DNA of 64,000 nucleotides from Phytopythium helicoides (taxonomy: Eukaryota; Oomycota; Peronosporomycetes; Pythiales; Pythiaceae). The notes under the pieces were generated by a model. That model was not told where the DNA came from and ran no database searches. It saw only the letters and a list, made by a program, of their open reading frames with translations. Each line of letters starts with the position of its first letter. Positions within the stretch are counted from its first letter, which is position 1. The stretch lies in assembly GCA_024867545.1 (NCBI GenBank), contig JANFNE010000002.1, forward strand, positions 434,001 to 498,000, read 5' to 3'. Shown here in pieces: positions 20,139 to 29,987 of the stretch. The position numbers and the translations under genes were made by a program.

Positions 20139-22601
20139 TAGACATACGCTGCATTTGATGTTTGTAAGATGCTCAGAAGGATAATGCCTTGACAAGGTTT
20201 CCTGTAGCGGGTTCTTGTTCATCTTTGGATGAGGGTAGTTATCGATACAACCTATCACACCGTTAGCCATTGACTGACTGGATGAAGAGCATGTCAGGGT
20301 GCGCCAGTCTGAGCTGACCAAGCTGGGAACTTCAGTGGTGAGTTGATTTTGTGCAGCTTTCGCTAGGAGCTTGGAACAACCATGCAGACGATGCTCCAAC
20401 ACTTACTCCATCCTCAGCATTAGCGGAGCCATTGGACCGAGAGGCGCAGATTTGGACTTGTATCAATGAGCTGGTATCGCACGATACAATGATTAGTTTT
20501 GTCGTTTCAGGCTTTCCGTAGTTTTCTGCCATGTAGAGCCTACGCAGCAGTAAACTTTAAATTTGTACGAAGTGCACGACCACGCGGGGTTCTGATAGCC
20601 AGTGGCACCGGCCCAGGTATCATGTGCACCTCGTTGGACATGAAGCAATGGACCTGAGAGCACTCAAAGACTCACCAGCGAAATGAACACAATCAAACTG
20701 AGGCCAAAGGAAAACTTCCCAACGACCATGAAGCACCATGACCACCAGCGACACCAGTCCTACCAATAATGCAAATCGATAGTGATAGATTTCATGTCCT
20801 CCTCCCTTGTATAGCACGTTTTGAAGTTGTTGTTGTAGCCCCGGTAGGGAAGGTGCTCGTATGAAGCTCACTCGAACTGTATCAAATCCCTGTTTCTTCT
20901 GAGCTTGCGCAGTGTCTGAGGGTGAGAGCAACCTCGCCGGCGCGATAATCCTATCCTGCTAACAGAGGTGGTATGCTAAGTTAATCGCTAATCGTTTCAG
21001 AGCCCAACACCGCCACGGCTTTCCTGACGTCAAATCGCTAGAGCAGTCGCAGTAAAGCCTGCATCTTCTGTCAATGATAAGCCATGCATTGTCTGGGCGG
21101 TGTAGGATGGAGTTTATCTAGAAGCCAGGCAGTACGCGAGGATCAACGAAACAGACGCTCCAACCGAGAGGCCGAGAGCCGAAGCATTTTGCATAGTGGA
21201 TGCAAAGGGGGAGCGGCGTATGTTCATGGCAACATCGAATGCATAGACTCAACGAGCTAGGGCCGGTGCTGCAGTTGACAGCAAATCCAGGTGTAGTTGT
21301 GGTACGCGTGTTTGCGCAGCTTTGACGCAGCCTCGGCTGCATCGCCCTCCCTGATCAATCTATCATACAACGGCCCACCACCTTGCGTAAAGAAGTCACA
21401 TCAGTATCCTGTGCGCGATGGGCATCACGGACATCCAAATGACTAGGTATTCAATTTCACGATACGGTATTCGGGTTAGGCACACTACAGAAGTCGCTGA
21501 GCTCTTCAATGGTGTTGACCTCGTCAACGACGATTATGATGAGTTTAACCACGCTTCGTGTCGTGCGGTTCATCACTGTTGCCACTGCAATTCTGGTCGT
21601 TTTGGAGTGTTGGAGAACCAGGTGCAGTCGATTGCCCAAACTTTGAGGTTCCGGCTTCCTTGGAGGCACGCTGGAGATTATCAATCCATTGTGCGCGATA
21701 CTATCGCGCCGTGATAGTATGGCCTACGGCCATTTTCTGTGGCGAGCAGTGAAACGTTTCGTTTTTCTGCGGGCTTCCTCACATCTTGAATCCCATCGTT
21801 TGGGGTCTTCGCACTGTGACTCGCGAGTCTGAACGATGTGCTTTGAAAGTGAGGTGTCGATCTGGCTTCTCGCACCGACCACCTTCTTCATAATCGTCGT
21901 AGCAGTGAAACGAGTTTTTGGACGCGTTTGCAAGAATCTGCAAATGGGGGTGCATAACATGGTTGAGCAGAACCTCTCACGCTTCGACAAGAAGCTATCA
22001 TTTATGGCATGCGAAGCGTGGCGTCTGCTGGACTCCTCACTGATGCAAATTGAGGTCAAGTTGCTTACTTGTTTGGGCGACTGGCGCTTTCAGGCTTCTC
22101 GGTGCATTCAAGCAAGAGCAGTTCGTACCACTTTGCCACCCAGCCAAGTGTCCTCTCTGTTTGACTTGAGCCCAACCCCATATCTCATGCGGATGCGTAG
22201 ATGTTGCTCACCATCGCTAGAGGGAGCCATCGAACTGCAGCGAGCTGGCTGCGTTGAAAGGCGAGCGCGAAGCGACCTGTGCATCCCAGCTGAAGGTGTC
22301 CACTCTTGAAGTGTACATGCATCCATATTGACCGCTATTGTTGACTCGACCCACGGTCACACGACTCGATTGTTGAATAGTTTGGCCACCATGTGTGCCA
22401 TTTGACTTATATACTTTGCTATATAATATCCTTCGATTTAACATATATACATCGACATCTACTACATTAGTTGAGCTTTATCTTTTGATAAGCCTTCTAC
22501 TTCCTATCAATTTTGCTTTATCGCTAAACAGGAGCTGAACTGCATGCTGTGCACCTCTCTCGCACATCAAAGCAGAGAGCTCAGCATGATGGATAACCTG
22601 C
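20139..22601. other. Gene-poor spacer between the GH30 inverted copies
   Basis: AT-richer than the genes. It contains several weak ORFs: one on the minus strand at 20620-20931 with a hydrophobic stretch but no ATG start, and a 157-codon ATG frame at 21836-22309 on the plus strand with one N-terminal hydrophobic segment. None has a recognised domain or convincing codon use. A small perfect hairpin (TACTATC / GATAGTA) lies near 21698-21718. Confidence 0.4.
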
Positions 22602-22618
22602 GCTCACTTGCGAATTCC
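22602..22618 (+). promoter_or_regulatory. Initiator-like element of the CPVCGM protein gene
   Basis: GCTCACTTGCGAATTCC, 48 bases before the ATG, fits the oomycete GCTCAYTYYNCAWTTT initiator loosely. Position and sequence suggest the transcription start. Confidence 0.4.
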
Positions 22619-22665
22619 CTCGCTCCCGAGCACTCCAGTCGCTTAATCTCGCCGCGTTAATCGCC

Positions 22666-23445
22666 ATGCCGCTCGCGATCTCGACCGCCGTTGCCCTCGT
22701 GGCGCTCGCCTCGACCACTGATGCCCACGCTCACCACCACCAGCAGCAGCACGCGGTGGCAATTGGTGGCCACCGCGCGCTTGGGGCTCAGTACCTGCTG
22801 CGTGGGCTCGAGGCCGACAACGCGACTAGCACGACCGACTACACGTGCCCCGTGTGCGGCATGTCGACGCTGGACATGGGCTACGACAACCACAACTTTG
22901 TGGAGCTGGCCAACGGCCAGCGTGTGTACACGTGCGGCATGCCAGCGGTCACGCACACGGGCTTTGAGACGGCTGTCACCGACACGGCCTACCTGGCGGC
23001 CAACTTGGCCGAGTTCGTCAAGGGCGTGTCCGAGTGCGACGACTCGTGCGCCGAGTGCGCCGATGGCATCGCCGACCCCGTGACGGGCGAGACCGTCACG
23101 ACCGACAACTTCCAGTACGTGTGCCTCGAGCACGGACAGAAGATCTACTTCGCCTCGGCCGACTCCAAGGCCGAGTACCTGGGCAACATCACGCAGGAGG
23201 TGCGCTTCCTCGTCGAGGAGATCATCTGCGAAAGTGAGACTTGCTCGGATGCCACGACCATCACCACGCTCAGCACGGCTGCCTCCAGTGCCGACCTCTC
23301 GTCGGCTGCGGGCAGCTCCACCGGCAGCACCACCGGCAGCGCCACGGCCGGCTCGACCTCGGGCTCCAGCGGAGCCGTGTCCTCGGCTGTTTTGTCGGCC
23401 ACTGTCGCTGCGCTCGCTGCCGTCGCCACCGCCTTCGTGTGCTAA
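22666..23445 (+). CDS. Secreted GPI-anchored protein with YHS/NosL-like CPVCGM modules
   Basis: Intronless, 259 residues. A signal peptide ends near residue 20 (ASTTDA), so the mature protein would start with HAHHHQQQH, a His cluster at the N-terminus. Two similar Cys modules follow: CPVCGM at about residue 59 with NGQRVYTCGM downstream, then CAECADGI with FQYVCLEHGQKIYFASADSK. The CPVCGM and aromatic-Cys spacing resembles YHS and NosL-type metal-binding (often copper) domains. Then come a Ser/Thr/Gly-rich linker and a terminal hydrophobic segment (VLSATVAALAAVATAFVC) typical of GPI attachment. It probably binds metal at the cell surface, but the function is inferred from motifs only. No RXLR motif is present. 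Confidence 0.7.
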   Translation: MPLAISTAVALVALASTTDAHAHHHQQQHAVAIGGHRALGAQYLLRGLEADNATSTTDYTCPVCGMSTLDMGYDNHNFVELANGQRVYTCGMPAVTHTGFETAVTDTAYLAANLAEFVKGVSECDDSCAECADGIADPVTGETVTTDNFQYVCLEHGQKIYFASADSKAEYLGNITQEVRFLVEEIICESETCSDATTITTLSTAASSADLSSAAGSSTGSTTGSATAGSTSGSSGAVSSAVLSATVAALAAVATAFVC

Positions 23446-24417
23446 TCTGGCACTGCTGTGTCGCCGTATGAATCAAGTGGTGGAGCCTGTTAGATGCTGC
23501 ATGCTACCGAAAGCTAATGAATGAACTATGCCTTTACGCCAATCGTCAATCCGTTTGAGGTGAGTCACACGTGAAGGTGGCAGCTCGAGCAGTGCATGTC
23601 CACTGCCAACTTCAAGCACATCCGGACCGCCGAGCGTGCTTAAACTCTACGCTGCTCAGTCCATGTGACGCCTCCGGTGCTGAGCTGATGGAGAGAGTGG
23701 TGGAGCATCCACCTGCACGGTCGCGCTGAGCTCGTTGAAGTCCACAGCTCTCCTCCCGTCGTACTAATCCACTGCTGGTGATGCAGCTGACAGGAGCTCC
23801 TCAGCTTGGCGAGCTCCCATTGTCCGCAGTCACCACCTGCATACTTGTAGTGCGTGTACTGTACTCGCTCGTTGCACAGCTCGAGATCACTTCAAGAAGA
23901 GATTCCTCGCCGAAAAGAGCAGATGACCATGCAATGCTGCCTCATCCAGTCGATCAGTGGCCCACCAAGGCGGCGACACCAGCGACACCATCGAATCGAG
24001 AGTGGATCACTGCCGCGTCCACGTTCAAGCTCCTTGGCGTTAGTAACGTGACAGCTTCCCGTCCAGCTGGCGCAATCTACTAGAGCACCCCAACATCTAC
24101 CATTTCCAGTTACACTTCCAGTCAAAAGTATACTTAATCAAGTAGTCAAGAGGATCTTGACCAGCGTCTACCTAATCGATGCGTCCTCTTCAAAATGAGT
24201 CGTTCGTATGACTCACCAGTACAACTCTTTGCAAAAGGGTCACTCCCATCTGACCAAACGGAGAGCTACGACGTATCCGAGCCGCTGGAACACTCTTGAG
24301 CTCATCATGGAGCCACGCACCGCACCGTGGCTCCTTCCTGTCTGCGCTCTGCTCGGCTCCAGCGTTGAGTCCACGGCCGCCTGCTCGTCTTCAAGCCCCG
24401 CGTGTCCGACCGTCGCC
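23446..24417. other. Intergenic region
   Basis: Holds the 3' region of the CPVCGM gene and sequence upstream of GH30 copy 4. No gene is supported. It shares no obvious similarity with the region upstream of copy 3, so the two copies have different distal promoters. Confidence 0.4.
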
Positions 24418-24441
24418 TTCGCTTCTCAATCCTCAAGCTCC

Positions 24442-24458
24442 GCTCATTCTCCAAGCTT
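24442..24458 (+). promoter_or_regulatory. Oomycete initiator-like element of GH30 copy 4
   Basis: GCTCATTCTCCAAGCTT, 54 bases upstream of the ATG at 24512, identical to the element in copy 3. It lies inside the duplicated block. Confidence 0.6.
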
Positions 24459-24511
24459 CGCCCAAGGCCCAACAAGGACCACGACAAGGAGAAGGGAAGA
24501 ACGAGATCGAG

Positions 24512-26134
24512 ATGCTCGCTCCCTCCACGCTCGTGACCGCCGTCGTGCTCGCCATGGCCGCTGGCGCCTCCGCCACATGCAGCAACTGGTCCACGCGCTA
24601 CCAGACGACGCTCACCGGCGTCTGCGTCTGCAACGCCACGCAGTGCGACTCGGTCAGCAACAACTACACGAGCCTCACGACCGGACAGGTCGGATGGTAC
24701 GCGTCCACCAAGGCGGGCGACCGCTTCGCCTACAAGGTCGTCAACGTCGACTCGACGGCTGTCAGCAGTCCCACCTACTCGATCGACATCTCCACGCAGT
24801 GGCAGACCATGATCGGCTTCGGCGGTGCCTTCACGGACGCCGCCACCATCAACCTCAACAAGCTCACCTCGACGCTGCAGAACCTCGTGCTCAAGCAGTA
24901 CTTCTCCGAGACGGGAATCCAGTACTCGCTCGGTCGCGTCCCCATCGCCTCCACCGACTTCTCCACCAGCATCTACTCGTACAATGACAACGCGGGAGAC
25001 CTCGCCATGAGCAAGTTCTCCATCGCCGTCGACAAGACCTCGGGGAAGATCGATCTGATCAAGCGAGCCCTCAGCATGTCGACGCGCGACGTGCAGCTGT
25101 TTGCGTCGTCGTGGGCTCCGCCCGCGTGGATGACCACCGAGAACACGACCATTAACTGCGCGCTCATCGGCGACCCTGGCACTGCGTACTGGGAGGCGCT
25201 TGCGCTCTACTACTCCAAGTTCTTCGACGCGTACGCGAAAGAGGGCATCGACTTTTGGGCCATGACGGTGCAGAACGAGCCGTCCAGCTCTATCCTTCAG
25301 ACGTCGGCGTGGCAGTCTTTGCGCCTCACGGCCGAACAGGAGCGCGACTTCATCAAGCTCGACCTCGGACCGATGATGGCCAAGAACCACCCGGATCTCA
25401 AGATTATTGCCGGTGACGACCAGAAGTCGGGTATCCTCGACCGTCTTGCGCCGTTCCAGGATGCTGACGCCCTCAAGTACATCTCTGGTTTGGGAGTGCA
25501 CTGGTACCGCGACTTGGACTTCTTCTTCCTTGACACTGGTGGCGACTTCGATAAGCTCGCGACCTTCTACGGCGACTACCCGGACATCTTCATCCTCGGA
25601 ACGGAGGCGTGCGAGGGATACCTTCCGAGCTGGCTTGGCACTGGTGCTGGTGTCTCGCTCACGGATGCGGACAAGAGCTGGTACCGCGCCGAGAACTACG
25701 CGCGCGACATCATCGAGGACATCAACAACTACGCGGCTGGATGGACGGACTGGAACTTGTTCTTGGACACGACGGGCGGTCCCAACTGGGCCGCCAACTA
25801 CGTGGACGCTCCCATCCTCGTGGACGAGGTGAGCGGCACCGAGTTCTACAAGCAGCCCATGTTCTACGCCATGGGCCACCTGTCCAAGTTCGTCCCCCAG
25901 GGCTCGCGCCGCGTCGAGTTCCCCAAGACCAAGACGCTGAGCAAGTTCCACCGCACGGCGTTCGTGACGCCGAGCAACCAGGTCGTGATGCTGTTCCTGA
26001 ACCGCGACAGCTCGGCCGTGACGGTGAGCGTGAAGCAGACGGACAGCAAGACGTTCACGCTGTCGCTGGCCGCGCGCTCGATCAACACGGTCATCCTGCC
26101 GGCGTCTTCGGCCACCAAGGTGCTCTCGAGCTAG
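24512..26134 (+). CDS. GH30 glycoside hydrolase, secreted (copy 4)
   Basis: Intronless, 540 residues, the near-twin of copy 3. The start MLAPSTLVTAVVL is chosen because it begins the signal peptide and matches copy 3; the frame is open further upstream but has no ATG. Acid/base Glu is in TVQNEP (about E256) and the nucleophile in GTEACEGY (about E365). No GPI tail. It faces away from copy 3 across about 4.3 kb. Near-identity with different distal flanks points to recent duplication or ongoing gene conversion. Substrate specificity is not determined by sequence alone. Confidence 0.93.
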   Translation: MLAPSTLVTAVVLAMAAGASATCSNWSTRYQTTLTGVCVCNATQCDSVSNNYTSLTTGQVGWYASTKAGDRFAYKVVNVDSTAVSSPTYSIDISTQWQTMIGFGGAFTDAATINLNKLTSTLQNLVLKQYFSETGIQYSLGRVPIASTDFSTSIYSYNDNAGDLAMSKFSIAVDKTSGKIDLIKRALSMSTRDVQLFASSWAPPAWMTTENTTINCALIGDPGTAYWEALALYYSKFFDAYAKEGIDFWAMTVQNEPSSSILQTSAWQSLRLTAEQERDFIKLDLGPMMAKNHPDLKIIAGDDQKSGILDRLAPFQDADALKYISGLGVHWYRDLDFFFLDTGGDFDKLATFYGDYPDIFILGTEACEGYLPSWLGTGAGVSLTDADKSWYRAENYARDIIEDINNYAAGWTDWNLFLDTTGGPNWAANYVDAPILVDEVSGTEFYKQPMFYAMGHLSKFVPQGSRRVEFPKTKTLSKFHRTAFVTPSNQVVMLFLNRDSSAVTVSVKQTDSKTFTLSLAARSINTVILPASSATKVLSS

Positions 26135-26139
26135 GCGTC

Positions 26140-26830
26140 CGAAGCCACCGACACATGTCAGGTTACGTACTTGTTAGCAGTTTGCCTTGCATGTGCGCTG
26201 GTCGCGGCAAATCGGTGAATGAGAGCTGCCAGACTGCGCGAAACCAACTATCGATAGGTATGTATCAATCGCACCGAGGCCGTGGCCTTGCAGTGATCAT
26301 TTCGCCCTTGAGCCTTTACGCACGAGCTCAGACAGAACTGTGTCGTCGCGACGGATGCCGTGACCAGGAATCCCACTCACGGCATCACTTTCGACCAGTA
26401 TCCCGCACAAAGCCGAGCGACGGCACTCGTAAACCCTCGAGCCTGGAATGATCACGTACAACTCTCCCAGCTCTCGTCACGATGTCGCCACCAGCGTTCA
26501 CCGCCTGTGCATGCCCACAGCGCCCACGACGGAAAAAAAAAAAAACTTGGCGATGCCCATGAATGCTGGTGGTCTCACCAGCATTTATTTCATCACCAGT
26601 GGAGATGACGAGGAGACCGGAGCATGGAGCGTCGACGCTGGTCCCACGCTCCGGCGTCCCGCGTCTTCAACTCGCCCGCAAGAAGATTCGATCAGCCCAA
26701 TGGTCTTCGCTTGGCTCTCTGCGTCGACCCGAGCCAGTCGCCGGCGTCCGGAAGGATCTTCCGCCGCCAAGGGACCTCTCACTTCTGAAGCATCCGCCGG
26801 ACTGACAAGCGAACGAGTCCGACGTGAACT
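26140..26830. other. Intergenic region with a hairpin
   Basis: No gene is supported. A 13-base A-run (26533-26545) and a perfect 10-base-stem hairpin (26562-26585) occur. The region upstream of 26831 should contain the chromate-transporter promoter. Confidence 0.4.
26562..26585. repeat. Perfect hairpin, 10-base stem and 4-base loop
   Basis: AATGCTGGTG, loop GTCT, CACCAGCATT. It follows an A-run. It may be a transcript-end structure for GH30 copy 4 or a remnant of a small mobile repeat; nothing here decides. Confidence 0.5.
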
Positions 26831-28344
26831 ATGGCCAAGAGGGAGAGCGACCCGCTGCTTGGCGCTCGAGGCGAGTCCTTCTGCCGCCGTTTGCTGTCCG
26901 TGCCGCCCGCCATCCTCCCCGTCGCGCTGCTGTCGTTCGGCGGGCCTCCAGCTCACCTGGCGCTCGCCCACGACCACTTTGTCTGTGCGTCATGAGCTTT
27001 TGAGGGAAGCTGCCGAGACTGGAGACGTTAACGCTGATCGGTGGGCGAGCAGACAAGAAGAAATGGATCTCGGACGCGCGGTTCCTGGAGGTGCTGTCCA
27101 TCGCGTCGGCGATCCCGGGGCCGTCATCCACGCAGACAATTGCGTCCATGGGGCTCTTCCGCGCAGGTCCTCTCGGAGGTTTGGTCGCGCTCGTCTGCTG
27201 GATGCTGCCGTCCTGGATCGTCATGACGGCTGCGGGCATCGGCGCCAAGTCCTACCTTCAGGGTGAGTGCTGTTGACGCAGGCTGCTCCAATGGAGGCTC
27301 ACGGGCTCATGACGTCGCGGTACTGTGTGCAGATGGACTGCCGACGTGGTTGTCGGGCTTGGCACCTGCTGCGGTGTCGCTCGTGGTCATCGCGGCCGCG
27401 AGACTTTGGCAGAAGGCTTGCGGGAACGACACGGCCAGGCAATTGGTCGCGGCGGCGTCAGCGTGCGTCATCCTGGCCACTCAAGGACTCTCATCGCTTG
27501 TGTTCCCGATTACGATGGCCGTGGGTGGCATCGCCATTCTTGTGGCCAACGCGTTCGGCTGGACGCGCGTCGAGATCCCATCAGGCCCTATCCAGCTCGA
27601 CCGCAGAGAACCCAGCCACATTGAGCAGTGCGTGTGCGCGATGTACCTAATGACAACGCTTTCACTCCGTACTGACAAACTCCCCGCAGGAACATCGGCA
27701 TCTCACCTGTGGTCGGCGGTATCGTCGTCATCGCGTGGTTCGTCGTGCTCGTGCTCCTCGCCGTGTACCAGCCACAGAGCGGTGACCACACCATGGTGTC
27801 GATGTTCTACACATTCTACTGGATCGGCTCGATCATCTTTGGCGGCGGTCAGGTCATGCTCCCCATGTTGCTCAACGCCATTGTGCTGCAGGGCTGGGTC
27901 TCCAAGGAACAGTTCCTGTTCGGCCTCGCGCTCGTGCAATCGCTTCCCGGGCCACTCTTCAACATCTCTGCGTACCTTGGGGCCGTGCTGTATGGCATTC
28001 CAGGCGCTTTGCTGGCGTCTGCGGGACTATTTGGCCCTGGAATCGTGCTGTGCTTTGGGCTGCTGCCGCTTTGGGAGCGCGTGAGAGACAACCGCCACTT
28101 GCAGATCGCCCTCGCGGGCGTGAATGCGTCTGCAACGGGGCTCATCGTCGCGTCCTTCTTCCTCTTGTGGGAGAAGGCAGTGCACTCGAACGCAAGTGCC
28201 GCCGTCGGACTCTCCACGGGTCTCATGGTTGGAGTTTTCCGCGTGCCCACTCCAATCGCCATCCTGCTCGGTGCCGTGCTCGGCTTCCTACTCACGCCCA
28301 CCGTTCTCGACCTCGGCCAGCAGGACTTTTGTGCCGCTCCCTAA
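26831..28344 (+). CDS. Chromate transporter (CHR) family protein, two-domain
   Basis: Four exons with consistent phase: 26831-26984, 27053-27262, 27333-27627 and 27690-28344, giving 437 residues. The N-terminal half has the CHR signature LLSFGGPPAHLALAHDHFV, then KKWISDARFLEVL and SIASAIPGPSSTQ. The second half repeats the fold with SIIFGGGQVMLPML and LVQSLPGPLFNISAYLGAV. Two homologous halves of about six helices each make this a long-chain CHR protein. Bacterial relatives export chromate; eukaryotic ones are less well characterised and may move other oxyanions such as sulfate. The first exon junction completes a Tyr codon in FVY|KKKW, supporting the splice model. Confidence 0.88.
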
Positions 28345-28905
28345 GCGATGAAATGCATGTGGAGACCGTTGGTGCATGAACACAATTCTCGCAACGGGTG
28401 AAACGAGATCGATGAGATCACGGGAACCATGACTTTTCTCGTTCGCTGAGAACACCAAGTGTAGATGTCATGAACTTCTAGAAACACGACGTTGGCTTTT
28501 TTGGCAACAAGACGGATCGCTGCGCAAGAAAATGAAATGCTCTGACCTGGATGCTTCCGGCGTCATGCTTGCGTTGTAACGAGACCACCGGCCATCCCTT
28601 GCATATCGTAGCCAACTGACTGAAGTGCCATCGCTTCCTCGTTCACGCATGGCACTTCGCTGTTTGTGGCAGCGGTGGGCTGCACCCAATTGCCTTGCCG
28701 AACAGCAAATCGGCATAGAGACGCATCCACTTGATCAGTATGAAGCAGCCGAAAATCCATCTCACCAGCCGGAACCAGCTGCGGCTCACATGGAGCCAAC
28801 TTCATCTTCCGTGCCTCGGCTCACCATGTGGTCGTGGTATGTGAGCAGCGCGACGCTCCAAGTTTTGGTCACTTTCCGACTCGCCTTCTATCTCACAAGT
28901 CGACG
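28345..28905. other. Intergenic region
   Basis: No gene is supported. A YTCACTTTCC-like initiator candidate lies about 40 bases before the GH114 start. Confidence 0.35.
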
Positions 28906-29676
28906 ATGAAGCTCCTTGCATCCGCCTCCGCTCTGTTACTCGCCTTTGGGAGTTCTGGAGTTGATGCTGCAAACTCGTGGTGGAAGCCGAGACCTGGCAC
29001 GTCGTACGAGATTCAGCTCGCAGGAACCCTCAATCTGACATACAACGTGGCCATGTACGACATCGACCTGTTCGACACGCCGACGGCCACGATCACAAAG
29101 CTGCACAACAGAGGTATCAAGGTCATATGCTACTTCAGTGCGGGCACGTACGAGAACTGGAGACCCGACAAGGCGAAGTACACAAAAGCGATGATCGGCA
29201 AAGCGTTGCCCGAGTGGGAAGGAGAATACTGGGTCGATACAACCAACAAGGACCTGCGCGCCATCATTAAGACGCGCATGCAACTCGCCAAGACCAAGGG
29301 CTGCGACGGCGTTGATCCCGACAACGTCGACGGCGCGTTCAATGACCCGGGTTTCGCGCTCACGGCAGCCACGCAGCTCGACTTCAACAAGTTCTTGGCC
29401 TCAACGGCGCATTCTCTAAACCTCACCGTTGGGCTCAAGAACGACCTGGACCAGGTCAAGGACCTCGTCTCTGTGTTTGACTTTGCCGTCAACGAGCAAT
29501 GCGTTGCAAACGAGGAGTGTGGGATGCTCGAGCCCTTCATCAAGGCCAACAAGCCTGTGTTTGGAATCGAGTACGACGGCGACAAGAAGAAAATATGTGC
29601 CGAGGCGAACAAGCGTAACTTTGACACACTCTACAAGTCGTGGGATCTACGCGGAGACCGCTACGCCTGCAGATGA
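28906..29676 (+). CDS. GH114-like polygalactosaminidase, secreted; ends at an in-frame TGA before a GPI tail
   Basis: Intronless, 256 residues to a TGA at 29674-29676. A signal peptide (KLLASASALLLAFGSSGVDA) precedes a TIM-barrel of the GH114 type, with the segments GIKVICYFSAGTYENWRPD, CDGVDPDNVD, NDLDQVKDLVSVFDFAVNEQ and FGIEYDGDKK. Founding members cleave alpha-1,4-polygalactosamine; in filamentous microbes this may be a wall or biofilm polysaccharide. The catalytic domain is complete at the stop. The same frame stays open after the stop for 80 more codons (29677-29919) and encodes a Ser-rich linker and hydrophobic tail, listed separately. Confidence 0.85.
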   Translation: MKLLASASALLLAFGSSGVDAANSWWKPRPGTSYEIQLAGTLNLTYNVAMYDIDLFDTPTATITKLHNRGIKVICYFSAGTYENWRPDKAKYTKAMIGKALPEWEGEYWVDTTNKDLRAIIKTRMQLAKTKGCDGVDPDNVDGAFNDPGFALTAATQLDFNKFLASTAHSLNLTVGLKNDLDQVKDLVSVFDFAVNEQCVANEECGMLEPFIKANKPVFGIEYDGDKKKICAEANKRNFDTLYKSWDLRGDRYACR

Positions 29677-29919
29677 CTCGCCTCGGGCAGCGGCTCAGGA
29701 TCCGAGTGGATTGGGGATGGGTCGCTGTCGAGTGCGTCGACGGATGGCTCGGAAGAAGGCTCAGCTAGTGACTCAGGGATTGGTTCGTCGTCAGCTTCTG
29801 CCTCGACTCCCTCATCACAGAGCTCTGGAAGCTCTAGTGCGTCAAATTTAGTTTCTAGCCCAGCGTATTTGTTGTTTGCTGAGTTTGTGTTGGCGTTGAT
29901 ATTCTCATTGAGTGAATAG
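29677..29919 (+). other. In-frame extension of the GH114 gene: Ser-rich linker and GPI-type tail after TGA
   Basis: Directly after the TGA, with no frame change, 80 sense codons run to a TAG at 29917-29919. They encode a Ser/Gly-rich stretch (SGSGSGSEWIGDG, SSSASASTPSSQSSGSSS) and a terminal hydrophobic segment (YLLFAEFVLALIFSLSE). This is the layout of a GPI-anchor signal, as in GH30 copy 2 and the GH72 protein. The base after TGA is C, a context known to favour readthrough. Either the stop is leaky, or it is a recent nonsense mutation, or there is a sequencing error. A minus-strand ORF here is its shadow. Confidence 0.6.
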
Positions 29920-29987
29920 ATCGAATGTTCAAGTGCGCAAACAGCTTTCATTATAAAGGATGTGCAAACTTCAACACACTAATGCAT

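Larger units (their letters stand above)
24418..26139 (+). repeat. Right arm of inverted GH30 duplication
   Basis: 1722 bases matching 18417-20138 in reverse orientation, with only scattered substitutions and no indel seen. Confidence 0.9.

Noticed and set aside
18605..20158. Plus-strand ORF of 517 codons antisense to GH30 copy 3 (and a 548-codon one antisense to copy 4)
   Set aside because: Both lack an ATG at the listed start and mirror the GC-ending codons of the GH30 genes. The translation is Arg/Val/Glu-rich without domains, typical of an antisense shadow.
21836..22309. 157-codon ATG ORF in the GH30 spacer
   Set aside because: One hydrophobic segment only, no domain, codon use unlike the neighbours; left as part of the spacer description.
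22666..23445. RXLR effector
   Set aside because: The protein has a signal peptide, but the Arg/Leu patterns (HRALG, LLRGL) do not fit RxLR, and it has a GPI tail.
29661..29951. Minus-strand ORF of 96 codons
   Set aside because: It is the complement of the Ser-rich GPI tail of the GH114 gene; its acidic Glu/Pro/Ser pattern follows from that.
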